NCBI RefSeq assembly: GCF_001668725.1
Contig: NZ_LZKL01000049.1
Coordinates: 1-64,000, forward strand
Direction of reading: 5' to 3'
Length of the DNA: 64,000 bases
Source of the DNA: Mycobacterium sp. E787
Lineage (GTDB): Bacteria; Actinomycetota; Actinomycetes; Mycobacteriales; Mycobacteriaceae
Within the stretch, counting starts at the first letter, position 1, and every line of letters starts with the position of its first letter. The translations under genes and the position numbers were made by a program. Below are positions 1 through 12,154 of the stretch, one piece after another. The notes under the pieces were generated by a model. That model saw only the letters and a program-made list of their open reading frames with translations. It did not search any database and was not told the origin of the DNA.

Positions 1-162
1 GACAACCGACTCGCCGAACAAGGCTGGACCACCCGCACCAACGCCCGCGGCGAAACCGAATGGATCCCGCCCCCGCATCTGGATTACGGGCAACCAAGAA
101 CCAACACATTCCATCACCCCGAGAAGCTGCTTCGCGATGGAGACGACGACGAGGCGGCGTAG
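1..162 (+). CDS. 13E12-family/HNH (DUF222) protein, C-terminal end only
   Basis: The reading frame is open from the first base to a TAG at 160-162 and gives the last 53 residues of a protein. The segment WIPPPHLD, a proline-rich stretch and FHHPEKLL are typical of the tail of mycobacterial 13E12-repeat proteins, which have a DUF222 domain followed by an HNH nuclease domain. These proteins are scattered in many copies through mycobacterial genomes and their role is not settled. The catalytic HNH motif would lie left of the window, so activity cannot be judged. The 158 bases after it hold no recognisable gene. Confidence 0.72.
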   Translation, partial: DNRLAEQGWTTRTNARGETEWIPPPHLDYGQPRTNTFHHPEKLLRDGDDDEAA

Positions 163-320
163 CTGACACGGTCCCAGCTCCGGAACTTTCGTTCCGCAGT
201 AGCGTCGATCTCCGGAAAACGTCGGGGCTATGCGGCGACGGCGGCGCGCGAAAGCCACACCTGGCCTTGCGGCTGCGAGTACCCTCACAGCCACCGTATT
301 AGCTCCGCAAAGAGGCGCCA

Positions 321-1565
321 GTGTCGTATGTCCTCGCAACGCCCGAGTTGTTGTTGAGCGCTGCTGAGGATTTGGCCGGGATCGGGGCCGCAGTCAACGC
401 GGCGAACGCGGCGGCTGCGCACTCCACCACATCGCTGTTGGCCGCGGGCGCCGACGAGGTGTCGAGGTGCATTGCCGGGTTGTTCGGCGCGCAAGCCGTC
501 GAATTCCAGGCGCTCACCGCACAAGCGGCGCAGTTGCACGAGCGATTCGTGCTCGCGTTGGCGGCGGACGCGAACACGTATCTGACCACCGAGACGGCGA
601 CGGCCCAGACGCTGTCGGTGCGCCAGCCTATCCCGGGAGCAGCGGCAGGCACGCGGATCACCGTTCCGGGCGCGGGACCGCTTTACTACCCACGGTTCCT
701 CACTGAGCTGCCCCATCTGGGCCAGGTGCTGCTCCAGGGCGGGGTCGCGGGGCCCAGTTCGGTGTCATTCCTGCAGGGCTACGACCTGCTCAACCAGGCC
801 ATCGGGGAGAACTGGTTCCCCGGCACCACGGCTCAGGTGGTCAGCTACCCGGCCAGCATCGGCATCATCAGCGGTAGCCTGGCGGCCCCCGGCGTCAACC
901 AGGCCGTCGCGATGGGACAGCAAGCGCTCAACGGCCAGATCATGACTGCGCTCGCCAGCGGTAACGGTTCACCGGTGCACATTGCGGCGCTGTCGGAGGG
1001 AACCGTCGTCGTCGACCGCGAGTTGGCTTATCTGGCAACCGATCCCACCGCTCCGCCGCCCCATTCCCTGCAGTTCGCCGTCTTCTCCAGCCCCGAGCTC
1101 GGCCTGGCGCACATCTACCTGCCGAACGGGATGACCGTGCCCGTGATCAACTACACGGCGCAGGGCCTGCCCAACACCCAGTACGACGTCAGCGTGGTGT
1201 TCGGCCAGTACGACTTCTTCGGCAATCCGCCCGACCGGCCCTGGGATCTGCCGGCAGTGGTCAACTGCTTCTTCGGTGGGCTCTACTACCACGACCCGAC
1301 GGCACTCGCCTCGCTGTCCGAAGCGGTCGAAATATCCAGCACAACCACGTCCCTGGGCGGCACGGTCACCACCTACATGATTCCCTCGCCGACGCTCCCG
1401 ATGTTGTTGCCGCTCGAGCAGATCGGTGTTCCGCAACCAATCGTGGGCGGCCTCAACTCGTGGCTGCAGCCGATCGTCAACGACGGCTACTCGTCCCTGA
1501 CACCGAACGCGGGGCCCTACTTCTCCCAGGGAACACTGCAAGGCCTGCCCAGCCTGCCGGGGTGA
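321..1565 (+). CDS. PE family protein with C-terminal PE-PPE (esterase-like) domain
   Basis: This is a 414-residue protein starting at GTG. Residues 1-95 form a PE domain (helical, with the typical MSYVLATPELL start) that usually directs export by ESX type VII secretion. From about residue 125 to 370 there is a PE-PPE domain, an alpha/beta-hydrolase fold found in secreted mycobacterial lipases and esterases. The candidate nucleophile is Ser225 in A-L-S-E-G, where the first Gly of the usual GxSxG elbow is Ala. No PPE partner gene is adjacent. A surface or secreted esterase role is inferred from the family; the substrate is unknown. Confidence 0.9.
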   Translation: MSYVLATPELLLSAAEDLAGIGAAVNAANAAAAHSTTSLLAAGADEVSRCIAGLFGAQAVEFQALTAQAAQLHERFVLALAADANTYLTTETATAQTLSVRQPIPGAAAGTRITVPGAGPLYYPRFLTELPHLGQVLLQGGVAGPSSVSFLQGYDLLNQAIGENWFPGTTAQVVSYPASIGIISGSLAAPGVNQAVAMGQQALNGQIMTALASGNGSPVHIAALSEGTVVVDRELAYLATDPTAPPPHSLQFAVFSSPELGLAHIYLPNGMTVPVINYTAQGLPNTQYDVSVVFGQYDFFGNPPDRPWDLPAVVNCFFGGLYYHDPTALASLSEAVEISSTTTSLGGTVTTYMIPSPTLPMLLPLEQIGVPQPIVGGLNSWLQPIVNDGYSSLTPNAGPYFSQGTLQGLPSLPG

Positions 1566-1575
1566 GGTCGCAAAC

Positions 1576-2310
1576 CTACCCGGCCAGCGCCGCCCGGATG
1601 CACACGGTGACATACGGCAATGCCAGGCCGTTGGCGTTGGCCAGCGCCGGATGGGTGGCCAGCAACTCGCGGACCTGGTCCAGCGTTTGGGTGCGGACCT
1701 CGGTCGGCGACGTGATGCAGTAGCTGCGCGACGCGACCAGGTCGATAAGGGCTTGCGGCGTCACGTAGTTCGTCCATTCGACCTGATGGCGCTCCGGCGC
1801 GGTGAAGGACTCGGACAGCGTCACGTCGAAGCGTCCCCGGTCGCCGTCGGAGCCGATGATCTCGCCGAGTTCGCGCACCCAGCCCAGCCGTTCGTCGCGG
1901 GTGTTCCACACCAGGCCGAGCCGCCCGCCCGGACGCAGCACGCGGGCCACCTCGGGAATCGCCCGCTCCGGATCCACCCAGTGCCAGGCCTGGGCGACCA
2001 GCACGGCGTCAACACTGTTGTCCTCCAACGGAATCTCTTCCGCCGTCCCCAGCAGGGCGCGGGTCTCCGGCAGCGAGCTGCGCAGCACTTCCAGCATGTC
2101 GGGAATCGGGTCGACGGCCACCACGTCCAGGCCGCGCTCCACCAGGCGGGTCGTCAGCTTGCCGGTGCCCGCGCCGAGGTCGAGCACCCGGCGCGCGCCG
2201 CGGGGCAACAGCCAGTCGATCGCCTCCGGCGGATAGGAGGGACGGCCTCGCTCGTAGGCAGCGGCCGCCGAGCCGAATGAGAGCGAGCGGTCCTGTCGGG
2301 ATCGGGTCAC
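1576..2310 (-). CDS. Class I SAM-dependent methyltransferase (Rv3342-like)
   Basis: A 244-residue Rossmann-fold methyltransferase. Motif I is [12 protein letters not shown] near residue 40, followed by the acidic VVAVDP strand that would bind the ribose of SAM. Its GTG start overlaps the metX stop codon (GTGA), so it is probably translated together with metX as the last gene of a SAM-IV-controlled methionine operon. The linkage suggests a use of, or link to, SAM, but the sequence does not show the acceptor. It matches the position and size of M. tuberculosis Rv3342. Confidence 0.9.
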   Translation of the reverse strand: MTRSRQDRSLSFGSAAAAYERGRPSYPPEAIDWLLPRGARRVLDLGAGTGKLTTRLVERGLDVVAVDPIPDMLEVLRSSLPETRALLGTAEEIPLEDNSVDAVLVAQAWHWVDPERAIPEVARVLRPGGRLGLVWNTRDERLGWVRELGEIIGSDGDRGRFDVTLSESFTAPERHQVEWTNYVTPQALIDLVASRSYCITSPTEVRTQTLDQVRELLATHPALANANGLALPYVTVCIRAALAG

Positions 2311-3440
2311 TGTTTGTCCGCCAAATCGAGTGTCTCGCGGATCAACTCGCCGACGGCCTCCGACTCCACCAGGAAGCCGTCGTGCCCACAGAGGGAGTCG
2401 ACGACGTGCAGCCCGGTGCAGCCGGGCAGCAGCTCGGCCAGCTCCTCCTGCAGGCGCAGCGGGTAGAGCCGGTCCGAGGTGATGCCGCCGACCACCACGG
2501 GCACCGGGCAGCCGCTCAGGGCCTTGCGCACCCCGCCGCGGCCCCGGCCGACGTCATGACTGCTCAGCGCCTCGGTCAGGACGACATAGCTCCCCGCGTC
2601 GAAGCGCGACAACAGCTTGTCGCCCTGGTGCTCCAGGTAGCTCTGCACCGCGTAGCGGCCGCCGCCAAATGGGGGAACCGGGTCCTCGTCGCCCTGGGCG
2701 TCGTTGGCGAACCGGGTGTCGAGCTCGACCTCCCCGCGGTAGGTCAGATGCGCGAAGCGGCGGGCGATCGTCAGCCCGGCGTCGGGCTTGCGGCCGGTGT
2801 CGTGGTAGTCGCCGCCCTGCCAATTCGGGTCGGCCTTGATCGCCGCGACCTGCGTGGCCTGGGTGCCGATCTGGTCGGCGGTGGCGCGGGCGCCGACGGC
2901 CAGCAGCAGCCCGGCCCGCACCCGGTCGGGATGGCCGACGATCCACTCCAAAGCCCTTGCGCCGCCCATGGATCCGCCGACCACCGCGGCCACCCGGTCG
3001 ATGCCCAGGGCGGCCAGCGCGGCAACGTCGGCCTGTACCTGGTCGCGCACTGAGATCAGCGGAAACCTTGAGCCCCAAGGCTTTCCGTCGCGGGCGAGCG
3101 AGCTCGGGCCGGTGGAGCCACGGCAACCGCCGAGCACGTTGGTGGCCACCGCGCACCAGCGATCGGTGTCGATCGGCGCGCCCGGCCCGGCCACGCCGTC
3201 CCACCAGCCGGGCGTGGGATGCCCGGCGCCGGCGGGGCCGGTGATGTGCGAGTCGCCGGTCAGCGCGTGCAGGACCACCACGACGTTGTCGCGCGTGGGC
3301 GACAACTCGCCCCAGCGCTGGATGGCGATGCACACGTCGTCGATCACGGCTCCGCTCTCGGTGGTCAGCGAGCCGATGTGGACGTACCCGACCTCGCCCT
3401 CGGCGGGCAGCGTCTGGGTTCCGACGTCAAAGATCGTCAT
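2307..3440 (-). CDS. metX: Homoserine O-acetyltransferase
   Basis: MetX (called MetA in M. tuberculosis) acetylates homoserine with acetyl-CoA, the committed step of methionine synthesis. The 377-residue alpha/beta-hydrolase protein has nucleophile Ser157 in the elbow VVGGSMGG, and later Asp ([10 protein letters not shown]) and His (GHDGFL) motifs. I chose the ATG giving [12 protein letters not shown], because it matches the M. tuberculosis N-terminus; the open frame runs 20 codons further upstream. It lies 10 bases after metY in the same operon. A short VPPF insertion precedes [11 protein letters not shown] compared with the M. tuberculosis protein as I recall it. Confidence 0.96.
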   Translation of the reverse strand: MTIFDVGTQTLPAEGEVGYVHIGSLTTESGAVIDDVCIAIQRWGELSPTRDNVVVVLHALTGDSHITGPAGAGHPTPGWWDGVAGPGAPIDTDRWCAVATNVLGGCRGSTGPSSLARDGKPWGSRFPLISVRDQVQADVAALAALGIDRVAAVVGGSMGGARALEWIVGHPDRVRAGLLLAVGARATADQIGTQATQVAAIKADPNWQGGDYHDTGRKPDAGLTIARRFAHLTYRGEVELDTRFANDAQGDEDPVPPFGGGRYAVQSYLEHQGDKLLSRFDAGSYVVLTEALSSHDVGRGRGGVRKALSGCPVPVVVGGITSDRLYPLRLQEELAELLPGCTGLHVVDSLCGHDGFLVESEAVGELIRETLDLADKQ

Positions 3441-3450
3441 GCCGGTGCCC

Positions 3451-4824
3451 TCAGAACGCCGCCACGGCCTGCGGGTCTGCCGCTCCATCGGCCCCGGCAC
3501 CGAACTTGCGCGCCGCGGCGAAGCCCAGCTCCAGGTCGGCCAGGATGTCGTCGATGCCCTCGATGCCGACGGCCAGCCGCACCAACCCCGGCGTGACGCC
3601 GGTGGCCAGCTGCTCCTCCGGCGACAGTTGGGCGTGGGTGGTCGACGCCGGGTGAATCACCAGGGAGCGCACGTCGCCGATGTTGGCGACGTGGCTGTGC
3701 AGCTTCAGCGCGTTCACGAACGCCTTGCCGGCCTCGACCCCACCGGCCAGCTCGAACGCCAGCACGGCCCCGGTTCCCTTGGGCGCCAGCTTCTTTGCCC
3801 GCTCGTGCCACGGCGAGCTGGGCAGGCCCGCGTAGTTCACCGACAGCACGCCGTCATGGGCCTGCAGGAACTCGGCGACCCGCCGCGCGTTGGCGACGTG
3901 GCGTTCCATCCGCAGGCTCAGGGTTTCGATGCCCTGGGCGACCAGGAACGCATTGAACGGCGCAGCGGCCGACCCGAGGTCGCGCAGCAGTTGCACGCGC
4001 GCCTTGAGCGCGTACGCCGGCGGCCCGAGCTCGGCATACACCACGCCGTGGTAGCTGGGGTCGGGGGTGGTGAAGCCGGGGAAGCGGCCCTGCGTCCAGT
4101 CGAAGGTGCCGCCGTCGACGATGACGCCGGCGATCGCCGAGCCGTGCCCGCCGAGGTACTTGGTCGCCGAGTGCACCACGACGTCGGCGCCGTGGGAGAA
4201 CGGCTGGATCAGGTAGGGCGTGGCGATGGTGTTGTCGACGATCAGCGGGACGCCGTTCGCGTGGGCGACCCCGGCGACCCCCGGGATGTCCAGCAGGTCG
4301 ATCTTGGGGTTGGAGATGGTCTCGCCGAAGAACGCCTTGGTGTTCGGCCGGACCGCGGACTGCCACGAATCGAGGTCGTCCGGGTCCTCGACGAAGCTGA
4401 CCTCGATGCCGAGCTTGGCCAGCGAGTAGTGGAACAGGTTGTAGGTGCCGCCGTAGAGCCGCGGGCTGGAGACGATGTGATCCCCGGCACATGCGAGGTT
4501 CAATATGGCGAATGTCTCAGCCGCCTGTCCGGAGGACAGGAACAGCGCGGCCACGCCGCCTTCCAGCGCGGCGATGCGCTGCTCGACGACGTCGGTGGTC
4601 GGGTTGCCGATCCGCGTGTAGATGTTGCCCGGCACTTCCAGCCCGAACAGCGCCGCGGCGTGCGAGGTGTCGTCGAAGGTGTAGGACGTGGTCTGGTAGA
4701 TCGGCAGGGCGCGGGCGTGGGTCGCCTGGTCCGGTTGCTGGCCGGCGTGCACCTGCTTGGTTTCGAAGGACCAATGCGCCGCCGGGTCGGCTTCGGCGCT
4801 GTTCGTGGCGTTGTCAGAGCTCAC
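3451..4824 (-). CDS. metY: O-acetylhomoserine sulfhydrylase (MetC/MetY/MetZ type)
   Basis: This 457-residue PLP enzyme of the Cys/Met metabolism family converts O-acetylhomoserine and sulfide to homocysteine. It is the ORF called metC (Rv3340) in M. tuberculosis. The PLP lysine is Lys222 in [10 protein letters not shown], and the substrate loop [12 protein letters not shown] is intact near residue 68. The start is GTG with only a weak purine-rich sequence upstream. A 5' leader of about 260 bases holds a SAM-IV riboswitch and a short leader ORF, so expression should fall when SAM is plentiful. It is first in the operon metY-metX-methyltransferase. Confidence 0.96.
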   Translation of the reverse strand: MSSDNATNSAEADPAAHWSFETKQVHAGQQPDQATHARALPIYQTTSYTFDDTSHAAALFGLEVPGNIYTRIGNPTTDVVEQRIAALEGGVAALFLSSGQAAETFAILNLACAGDHIVSSPRLYGGTYNLFHYSLAKLGIEVSFVEDPDDLDSWQSAVRPNTKAFFGETISNPKIDLLDIPGVAGVAHANGVPLIVDNTIATPYLIQPFSHGADVVVHSATKYLGGHGSAIAGVIVDGGTFDWTQGRFPGFTTPDPSYHGVVYAELGPPAYALKARVQLLRDLGSAAAPFNAFLVAQGIETLSLRMERHVANARRVAEFLQAHDGVLSVNYAGLPSSPWHERAKKLAPKGTGAVLAFELAGGVEAGKAFVNALKLHSHVANIGDVRSLVIHPASTTHAQLSPEEQLATGVTPGLVRLAVGIEGIDDILADLELGFAAARKFGAGADGAADPQAVAAF

Positions 4825-4887
4825 TTGACTGGAATGCTTTCTCTCGGGAGGGCATGAATCGGGTATCGGGGCGTTTGCGGCGATGGG

Positions 4888-4935
4888 TTAACGCCGGCAC
4901 ACGACGAGACGCGAAGGAGCTTGCTGAATGCGCAT
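4888..4935 (-). CDS. Short leader-peptide ORF in metY 5' leader
   Basis: A 15-codon ORF reads MRIQQAPSRLVVCRR and lies between the SAM-IV aptamer and metY, ending 63 bases before the metY start. An AGGGG ribosome-binding sequence sits 8 bases upstream of its ATG. The RLVVCRR core with a single Cys resembles the short actinobacterial leader peptides found before sulfur and cysteine genes. It may couple cysteine or arginine supply, or translation itself, to metY expression. Its translation is unproven; the good ribosome-binding site and the family resemblance are the support. Confidence 0.6.
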   Translation of the reverse strand: MRIQQAPSRLVVCRR

Positions 4936-4942
4936 CACGTTT

Positions 4943-4976
4943 CCCCTCTAGTCAGGGGTCCGGTATGGCGGACCCG
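4943..4976 (-). promoter_or_regulatory. Competing hairpins: probable SAM-IV expression platform
   Basis: Two stems overlap here. Stem A pairs CCCCT (4954-4958, read as AGGGG on plus) with AGGGG (4943-4947), and its 3' arm is the ribosome-binding sequence of the leader ORF. Stem B pairs GGGTCCG with CGGACCC (4956-4962 with 4969-4975) and uses the 3' end of the aptamer. The two share bases and cannot both form fully. There is no T-tract, so translational rather than transcriptional control looks more likely. The switching direction is inference. Confidence 0.5.
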
Positions 4977-5088
4977 CGCTTGCCGCGCAGCCTGTGGCTA
5001 CTAGACCTGGTCTTTCACCCGGGGCACCCCACCGCGGTTGGAGGGTTGCCGGCCAGCAAGCCGGGGCTTAGCGCTGGCGCTCATGACC
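4971..5088 (-). promoter_or_regulatory. SAM-IV riboswitch
   Basis: The minus strand matches the actinobacterial SAM-IV aptamer almost base for base. The P1 arms are GGTC and GACC. The core runs from AAGCCCCGGCTTGCTGG through CCGGCAACCC to the loop CCAACCGCGGTGG. A GTAGCC-ACA-GGCTGC hairpin follows, and a 3' CGCGG can pair with the CCGCG of the loop as a pseudoknot. The length, 118 nt, equals that of known examples. It precedes metY, the first gene of the methionine operon, and should reduce its expression when SAM is bound. Confidence 0.95.
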
Positions 5089-5095
5089 GATGTGA

Positions 5096-5126
5096 AGCCT
5101 ATCTCATCAGGCCGCGTGGATGCCAA
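5096..5126 (-). promoter_or_regulatory. Candidate promoter of the metY leader
   Basis: On the minus strand TTGGCA (5121-5126) and TAGGCT (5096-5101) resemble sigma-A -35 and -10 boxes with a 19-base spacer. The -10 box ends 7 bases before the first aptamer base (5088), which fits a transcript starting at the riboswitch. The call rests on this placement more than on the box quality. The divergent icd2 promoter must lie in the same 190-base gap but I cannot place it. Confidence 0.35.
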
Positions 5127-5280
5127 CGGAGCCGATCCGGTCGCCGTGGGTACTGCCGTCCAGCGTGCGGACCTGCAGGTCGACGCCCGTCCGAACACCC
5201 TTGATAACGTGGCAACCAGAACGCTGAGCAAGCATCGACAGCTGACATCGATATCTGACAACGACGCCGGGAGATGGACC

Positions 5281-7518
<2,238 letters not shown>

Positions 7519-7534
7519 GAAAGTCGAGCTCGAT

Positions 7535-8764
7535 ATGACAGGCGAAGGCAAGATCAAGGTCAAGGGCCCGGTCGTCGAGCTCGACGGCGACGAGATGACG
7601 CGCGTCATCTGGAAGCTCATCAAGGACATGCTGATCCTGCCGCACCTGGACATCAACCTGGAGTACTACGACCTGGGGATCGAACACCGCGACCGCACCG
7701 ACGACCAGGTCACGATCGACGCGGCCTACGCCATCAAGAGGCACGGCGTGGGCGTCAAGTGCGCAACCATCACCCCCGACGAGGCGCGAGTCCACGAATT
7801 CAACCTCAAGAAGATGTGGCTGTCACCCAACGGGACGATCCGGAACATCTTGGGCGGCACCATCTTCCGCGAGCCGATCGTGATCTCGAACGTGCCGCGC
7901 CTGGTGCCGGGCTGGACCAAGCCGATCGTCATCGGCCGGCACGCTTTCGGCGACCAGTACCGGGCGACGAACTTCAAGGTGGACAAGCCGGGCACCGTCA
8001 CGCTGACCTTCACGCCCGCCGACGGCAGCGAGCCCATGGTGCACGAGGTGGTGTCCATCCCCGAGGACGGCGGCGTCGTGATGGGGATGTACAACTTCAA
8101 GGACTCGATCCGTGATTTCGCGCGCGCCTCGTTCGCCTACGGCCTGAACGCCAAGTGGCCGGTGTACCTGTCCACCAAGAACACCATCCTCAAGGCCTAC
8201 GACGGCATGTTCAAAGACGAGTTCCAGCGCATCTACGACGAGGAATTCAAGGACAAGTTCGAAGCGGAGGGGCTGACCTACGAGCACCGGCTCATCGACG
8301 ATATGGTCGCGGCCTGCCTGAAGTGGGAGGGCGGCTACGTCTGGGCCTGCAAGAACTACGACGGCGACGTGCAGTCCGACACCGTCGCGCAGGGCTACGG
8401 CTCGCTGGGGTTGATGACGTCGGTGCTGATGACCGCCGACGGCAGGACGGTCGAGGCCGAGGCCGCGCACGGCACCGTCACGCGCCACTTCCGGCAGTAC
8501 CAGGCCGGCAAGCCGACCTCGACCAACCCGATCGCGTCGATCTTCGCCTGGACCCGGGGACTGCAGCACCGCGGCAAGCTGGACAACACCCCCGAGGTCA
8601 TCGAGTTCGCCCAGAAGCTGGAAGAGGTCGTCATCGCCACCGTCGAGGGCGGCAAGATGACCAAGGACCTCGCCATCCTGATCGGCCCCGAGCAGGAATG
8701 GCAGCAAAGCGAGGAGTTCCTGAACTCCATCGCCGAGAACCTGGAGAAGGCCCTAGCCGGTTGA
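7535..8764 (+). CDS. icd1: Homodimeric NADP-dependent isocitrate dehydrogenase
   Basis: This 409-residue enzyme is of the eukaryote-like dimeric IDH class and is unrelated in fold details to the monomeric enzyme just before it. Motifs include the substrate segment [19 protein letters not shown] near residue 95 and the nucleotide-binding [13 protein letters not shown] near 307. It probably shares a transcript with icd2. Its last 12 bases overlap the end of the convergent hydrolase gene. Having both forms together suggests a choice or redundancy at the branch between the TCA cycle and the glyoxylate shunt, which is inference. Confidence 0.96.
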   Translation: MTGEGKIKVKGPVVELDGDEMTRVIWKLIKDMLILPHLDINLEYYDLGIEHRDRTDDQVTIDAAYAIKRHGVGVKCATITPDEARVHEFNLKKMWLSPNGTIRNILGGTIFREPIVISNVPRLVPGWTKPIVIGRHAFGDQYRATNFKVDKPGTVTLTFTPADGSEPMVHEVVSIPEDGGVVMGMYNFKDSIRDFARASFAYGLNAKWPVYLSTKNTILKAYDGMFKDEFQRIYDEEFKDKFEAEGLTYEHRLIDDMVAACLKWEGGYVWACKNYDGDVQSDTVAQGYGSLGLMTSVLMTADGRTVEAEAAHGTVTRHFRQYQAGKPTSTNPIASIFAWTRGLQHRGKLDNTPEVIEFAQKLEEVVIATVEGGKMTKDLAILIGPEQEWQQSEEFLNSIAENLEKALAG

Positions 8765-9595
8765 TTCCCCCCGGTTCGGGGCCGGGCAGCATTCCTCGAT
8801 GAACTCGGTGATCACCCGGGTGATCCGCTCGGGCGCCTCGAACATCGGCACGTGCCCGACGCCGTCGAGTTTGGTGACCTGGTGACTGTCCCTGGGCAGC
8901 TGGCTGGTGAAGTGCCGGCTGAACCTGGGCGCGGGCAGGATCCGGTCCTTCTCGCAGATCACCAGATGGGCCGGGACGGCGTTCTGGGCGACCTCCCGCA
9001 GGCCGTGCAGCAGCGTGGCCTTGACCAGCAGCTGGAAGTAGGCGGGGCAGTGCCTGACGTCGTCGATGATGGCCGACAGCTGGCGCTCGCTGACGCCGTC
9101 GGGTTTGGCGCTGATCGCGTAGGTCGCCAATTGCCGGCTGAACGGCAGGTGCAGCACGCGCGGCCCGAACGCCCAGGCGAGCAGCAACAGCGGGATGCCC
9201 AGGATGAACTTGAAAATGACCTCGAACTTCGCCGGGGTCCAGCGCGTCCAGCCGCCGGCCGGGGCGATGCCGGTGACGCTGCGCGCCCGGCCGCGCCGCT
9301 CCAGCTCGAAGGCCACCCATCCGCCCAGCGAGTTGCCGACGATATGGGCGGTTTCCCAGCCCAGCTCGTCCATCTGGCGCTCCACGTGGTCGGCGAGGAC
9401 CTCCGACGACAGGAACCAGGTCCCGGCCTTGGGGCCGCCGTTGTGGCCGGCCATCGTCGGGGCGAAGACCTCGTAGCGGCCGGTGTCGGCCAGCTGCCGC
9501 GCCACGTCGTCCCACACCGCCTGCGACAGCAGGAACGGGTGCAGCAGCAGGACCGGCTCCCCGGAACCGAGATGGATCGGCGAACGATTCCCCAT
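8753..9595 (-). CDS. Alpha/beta-fold hydrolase
   Basis: A 280-residue hydrolase with nucleophile elbow GNSLGG (Ser89), an oxyanion region LLLHPFLL near residue 17 and a C-terminal GVGHVP motif that would carry the catalytic His. It lies between icd1 and trpS, the place held by Rv3338/Rv3337 in M. tuberculosis, where the gene is split. Here it is whole. The substrate is unknown; the family includes epoxide hydrolases, esterases and C-C hydrolases. It overlaps icd1 tail to tail by 12 bases. Confidence 0.88.
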   Translation of the reverse strand: MGNRSPIHLGSGEPVLLLHPFLLSQAVWDDVARQLADTGRYEVFAPTMAGHNGGPKAGTWFLSSEVLADHVERQMDELGWETAHIVGNSLGGWVAFELERRGRARSVTGIAPAGGWTRWTPAKFEVIFKFILGIPLLLLAWAFGPRVLHLPFSRQLATYAISAKPDGVSERQLSAIIDDVRHCPAYFQLLVKATLLHGLREVAQNAVPAHLVICEKDRILPAPRFSRHFTSQLPRDSHQVTKLDGVGHVPMFEAPERITRVITEFIEECCPAPNRGESTG

Positions 9596-9654
9596 ATCCC
9601 CGACAGTAATGGCGGTACCGGCGGTACTGCAAACAAGGGCGGGTGCGCGCGTGA

Positions 9655-10689
<1,035 letters not shown>

Positions 10690-10697
10690 GTCTCATC

Positions 10698-11723
10698 ATG
10701 AGCGAGCCGGCCAAGCCCGGGGTCCTGGATCGGCTGCGGGCGCGGTTCGGCTGGTTCGACCACGTCATGCGGGCTTATGAGCGCTTCGACGAGCGCAACG
10801 GCGGCTTCTACGCGGCCGGCCTCTCGTACTACACGATCTTCGCGCTATTCCCGTTGCTGATGGTCGGTTTCGCGGCATTCGGCTTCGTGCTGGCGACCCG
10901 GCGTCAGCTGCTGAGCACGATCGACGACCACATCCGGTCCGCGGTGTCCGGCGCGCTGTCGCAGCAGCTCGTGGACCTGATGAATTCGGCGATCGACGCG
11001 CGGACCTCCGTGGGCGTCATCGGACTGGTGACCGCCGCCTGGGCGGGGTTGGGGTGGATCTCCCATCTGCGGGGGGCGATCACCGAGATGTGGTGGGATC
11101 GGCGCATCGAGTCGCCCGGCTTTGTGCGCAACAAACTTTCGGATCTGCTGGCGATGCTGGGCACCTTCGCGGTGACCGTGGCCACCATCGCCATCACCAC
11201 CCTCGGCCACCAGGCGCCGCTGGCCGCCCTGCTGAAATGGCTCAAGATTCCGCATGTTTCGGTGTTCGACTGGCTCTTCTGGCTCGTCTCGATATTGGTG
11301 GCGGTGCTGGTGTCGTGGCTGCTGTTCACCTGGATGATCGCCCGGCTGCCGCGACAGAAGGTCAGCGTCGTGGACTCGGCGCGGGCCGGGCTGCTGGCGG
11401 CGGTCGGCTTCGAACTGTTCAAGCAGGTGGCATCGGTGTATCTGCGGGTGGTGTTGCGCAGCCCGGCGGGCGCCACCTTCGGGCCGGTGCTGGGGCTGAT
11501 GGTGTTCTCCTACATCACCGCGTATCTGGTGCTGTTCGCCGCGGCCTGGGCCGCCACCGCGTCGACCGACCCGCGGGCCAGGCCCGTCGAACCGCCGCCG
11601 CCGGCGATCATCGCCCCGCGCGTGGTGGACGAGGGACTCAGCGCGCGCCAGACCCTGACCGCGATGGGCGTGGGCGCCGCTGGGGTGCTGGCGTTTTCGC
11701 GCGTGGCCCGGTGGCTTCGCTAG
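10698..11723 (+). CDS. yhjD: YihY/YhjD-type inner membrane protein
   Basis: A 341-residue membrane protein with about six transmembrane helices between residues 35 and 290 and the family signature AAGLSYYTIFALFPLL near residue 37. It belongs to the YihY/BrkB group. YhjD homologues have been linked to envelope lipid export and outer-leaflet assembly in Gram-negatives, but the role in mycobacteria is not established. The C-terminal tail carries a short hydrophobic stretch. It follows trpS directly, as Rv3335c does in M. tuberculosis. Confidence 0.88.
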   Translation: MSEPAKPGVLDRLRARFGWFDHVMRAYERFDERNGGFYAAGLSYYTIFALFPLLMVGFAAFGFVLATRRQLLSTIDDHIRSAVSGALSQQLVDLMNSAIDARTSVGVIGLVTAAWAGLGWISHLRGAITEMWWDRRIESPGFVRNKLSDLLAMLGTFAVTVATIAITTLGHQAPLAALLKWLKIPHVSVFDWLFWLVSILVAVLVSWLLFTWMIARLPRQKVSVVDSARAGLLAAVGFELFKQVASVYLRVVLRSPAGATFGPVLGLMVFSYITAYLVLFAAAWAATASTDPRARPVEPPPPAIIAPRVVDEGLSARQTLTAMGVGAAGVLAFSRVARWLR

Positions 11724-11733
11724 CCCCGCGGGC

Positions 11734-12105
11734 TCACGGGCCGAGCGTCCTGCCGACGGCCACGATGACGGCGGCCACGAAGATCACCGCGGTCAGCGCG
11801 ACGTTGCGCGGTTCACGCAGGTAAGCGTGCGAGCCGATGGCGCCCACCATGACGATCGCGAACCCGGCGGCGGCCAGCGGGGTGAGGAACGCGGCGACAC
11901 CCAGCAGCCGGGGCAGCAGAATGCCTATGACGCCCAGCAATTCGCACAGCGCGGTGACGCGGATCACCGGCAGCGGGAACGGCGCGACCCCGGTCTGGCC
12001 GCTGGCGATGAGCCGGTCCTTGGGCCGGCTGATCTTCGCCAGGCCGGACGCGGTGAACACCGCGGCGAGCGCTGCCTGCAGCGTCCATAGCAACACGTTC
12101 ATCAT
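11734..12105 (-). CDS. DoxX-family membrane protein
   Basis: A 123-residue protein with four hydrophobic helices and the family N-terminus LQAALAAVFTASGLAKI. The DoxX family includes small membrane partners of redox systems; in M. tuberculosis a DoxX protein works with SodA and SseA in a detoxification complex. This copy is not next to such genes. It is 49 bases downstream of nagA on the same strand and may be the last gene of that transcript. Function in this setting is unknown. Confidence 0.82.
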   Translation of the reverse strand: MMNVLLWTLQAALAAVFTASGLAKISRPKDRLIASGQTGVAPFPLPVIRVTALCELLGVIGILLPRLLGVAAFLTPLAAAGFAIVMVGAIGSHAYLREPRNVALTAVIFVAAVIVAVGRTLGP

Positions 12106-12154
12106 GACCTCCTTGTCGTTGACGGCGACTCAGAGGTATGACGCGATGGCCGCC

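Noticed and set aside
2836..4857. 673-codon open frame on the plus strand opposite metX/metY
   Set aside because: It is a shadow of two well-conserved genes: the composition is Arg/Gly/Val-rich and there is no family resemblance.
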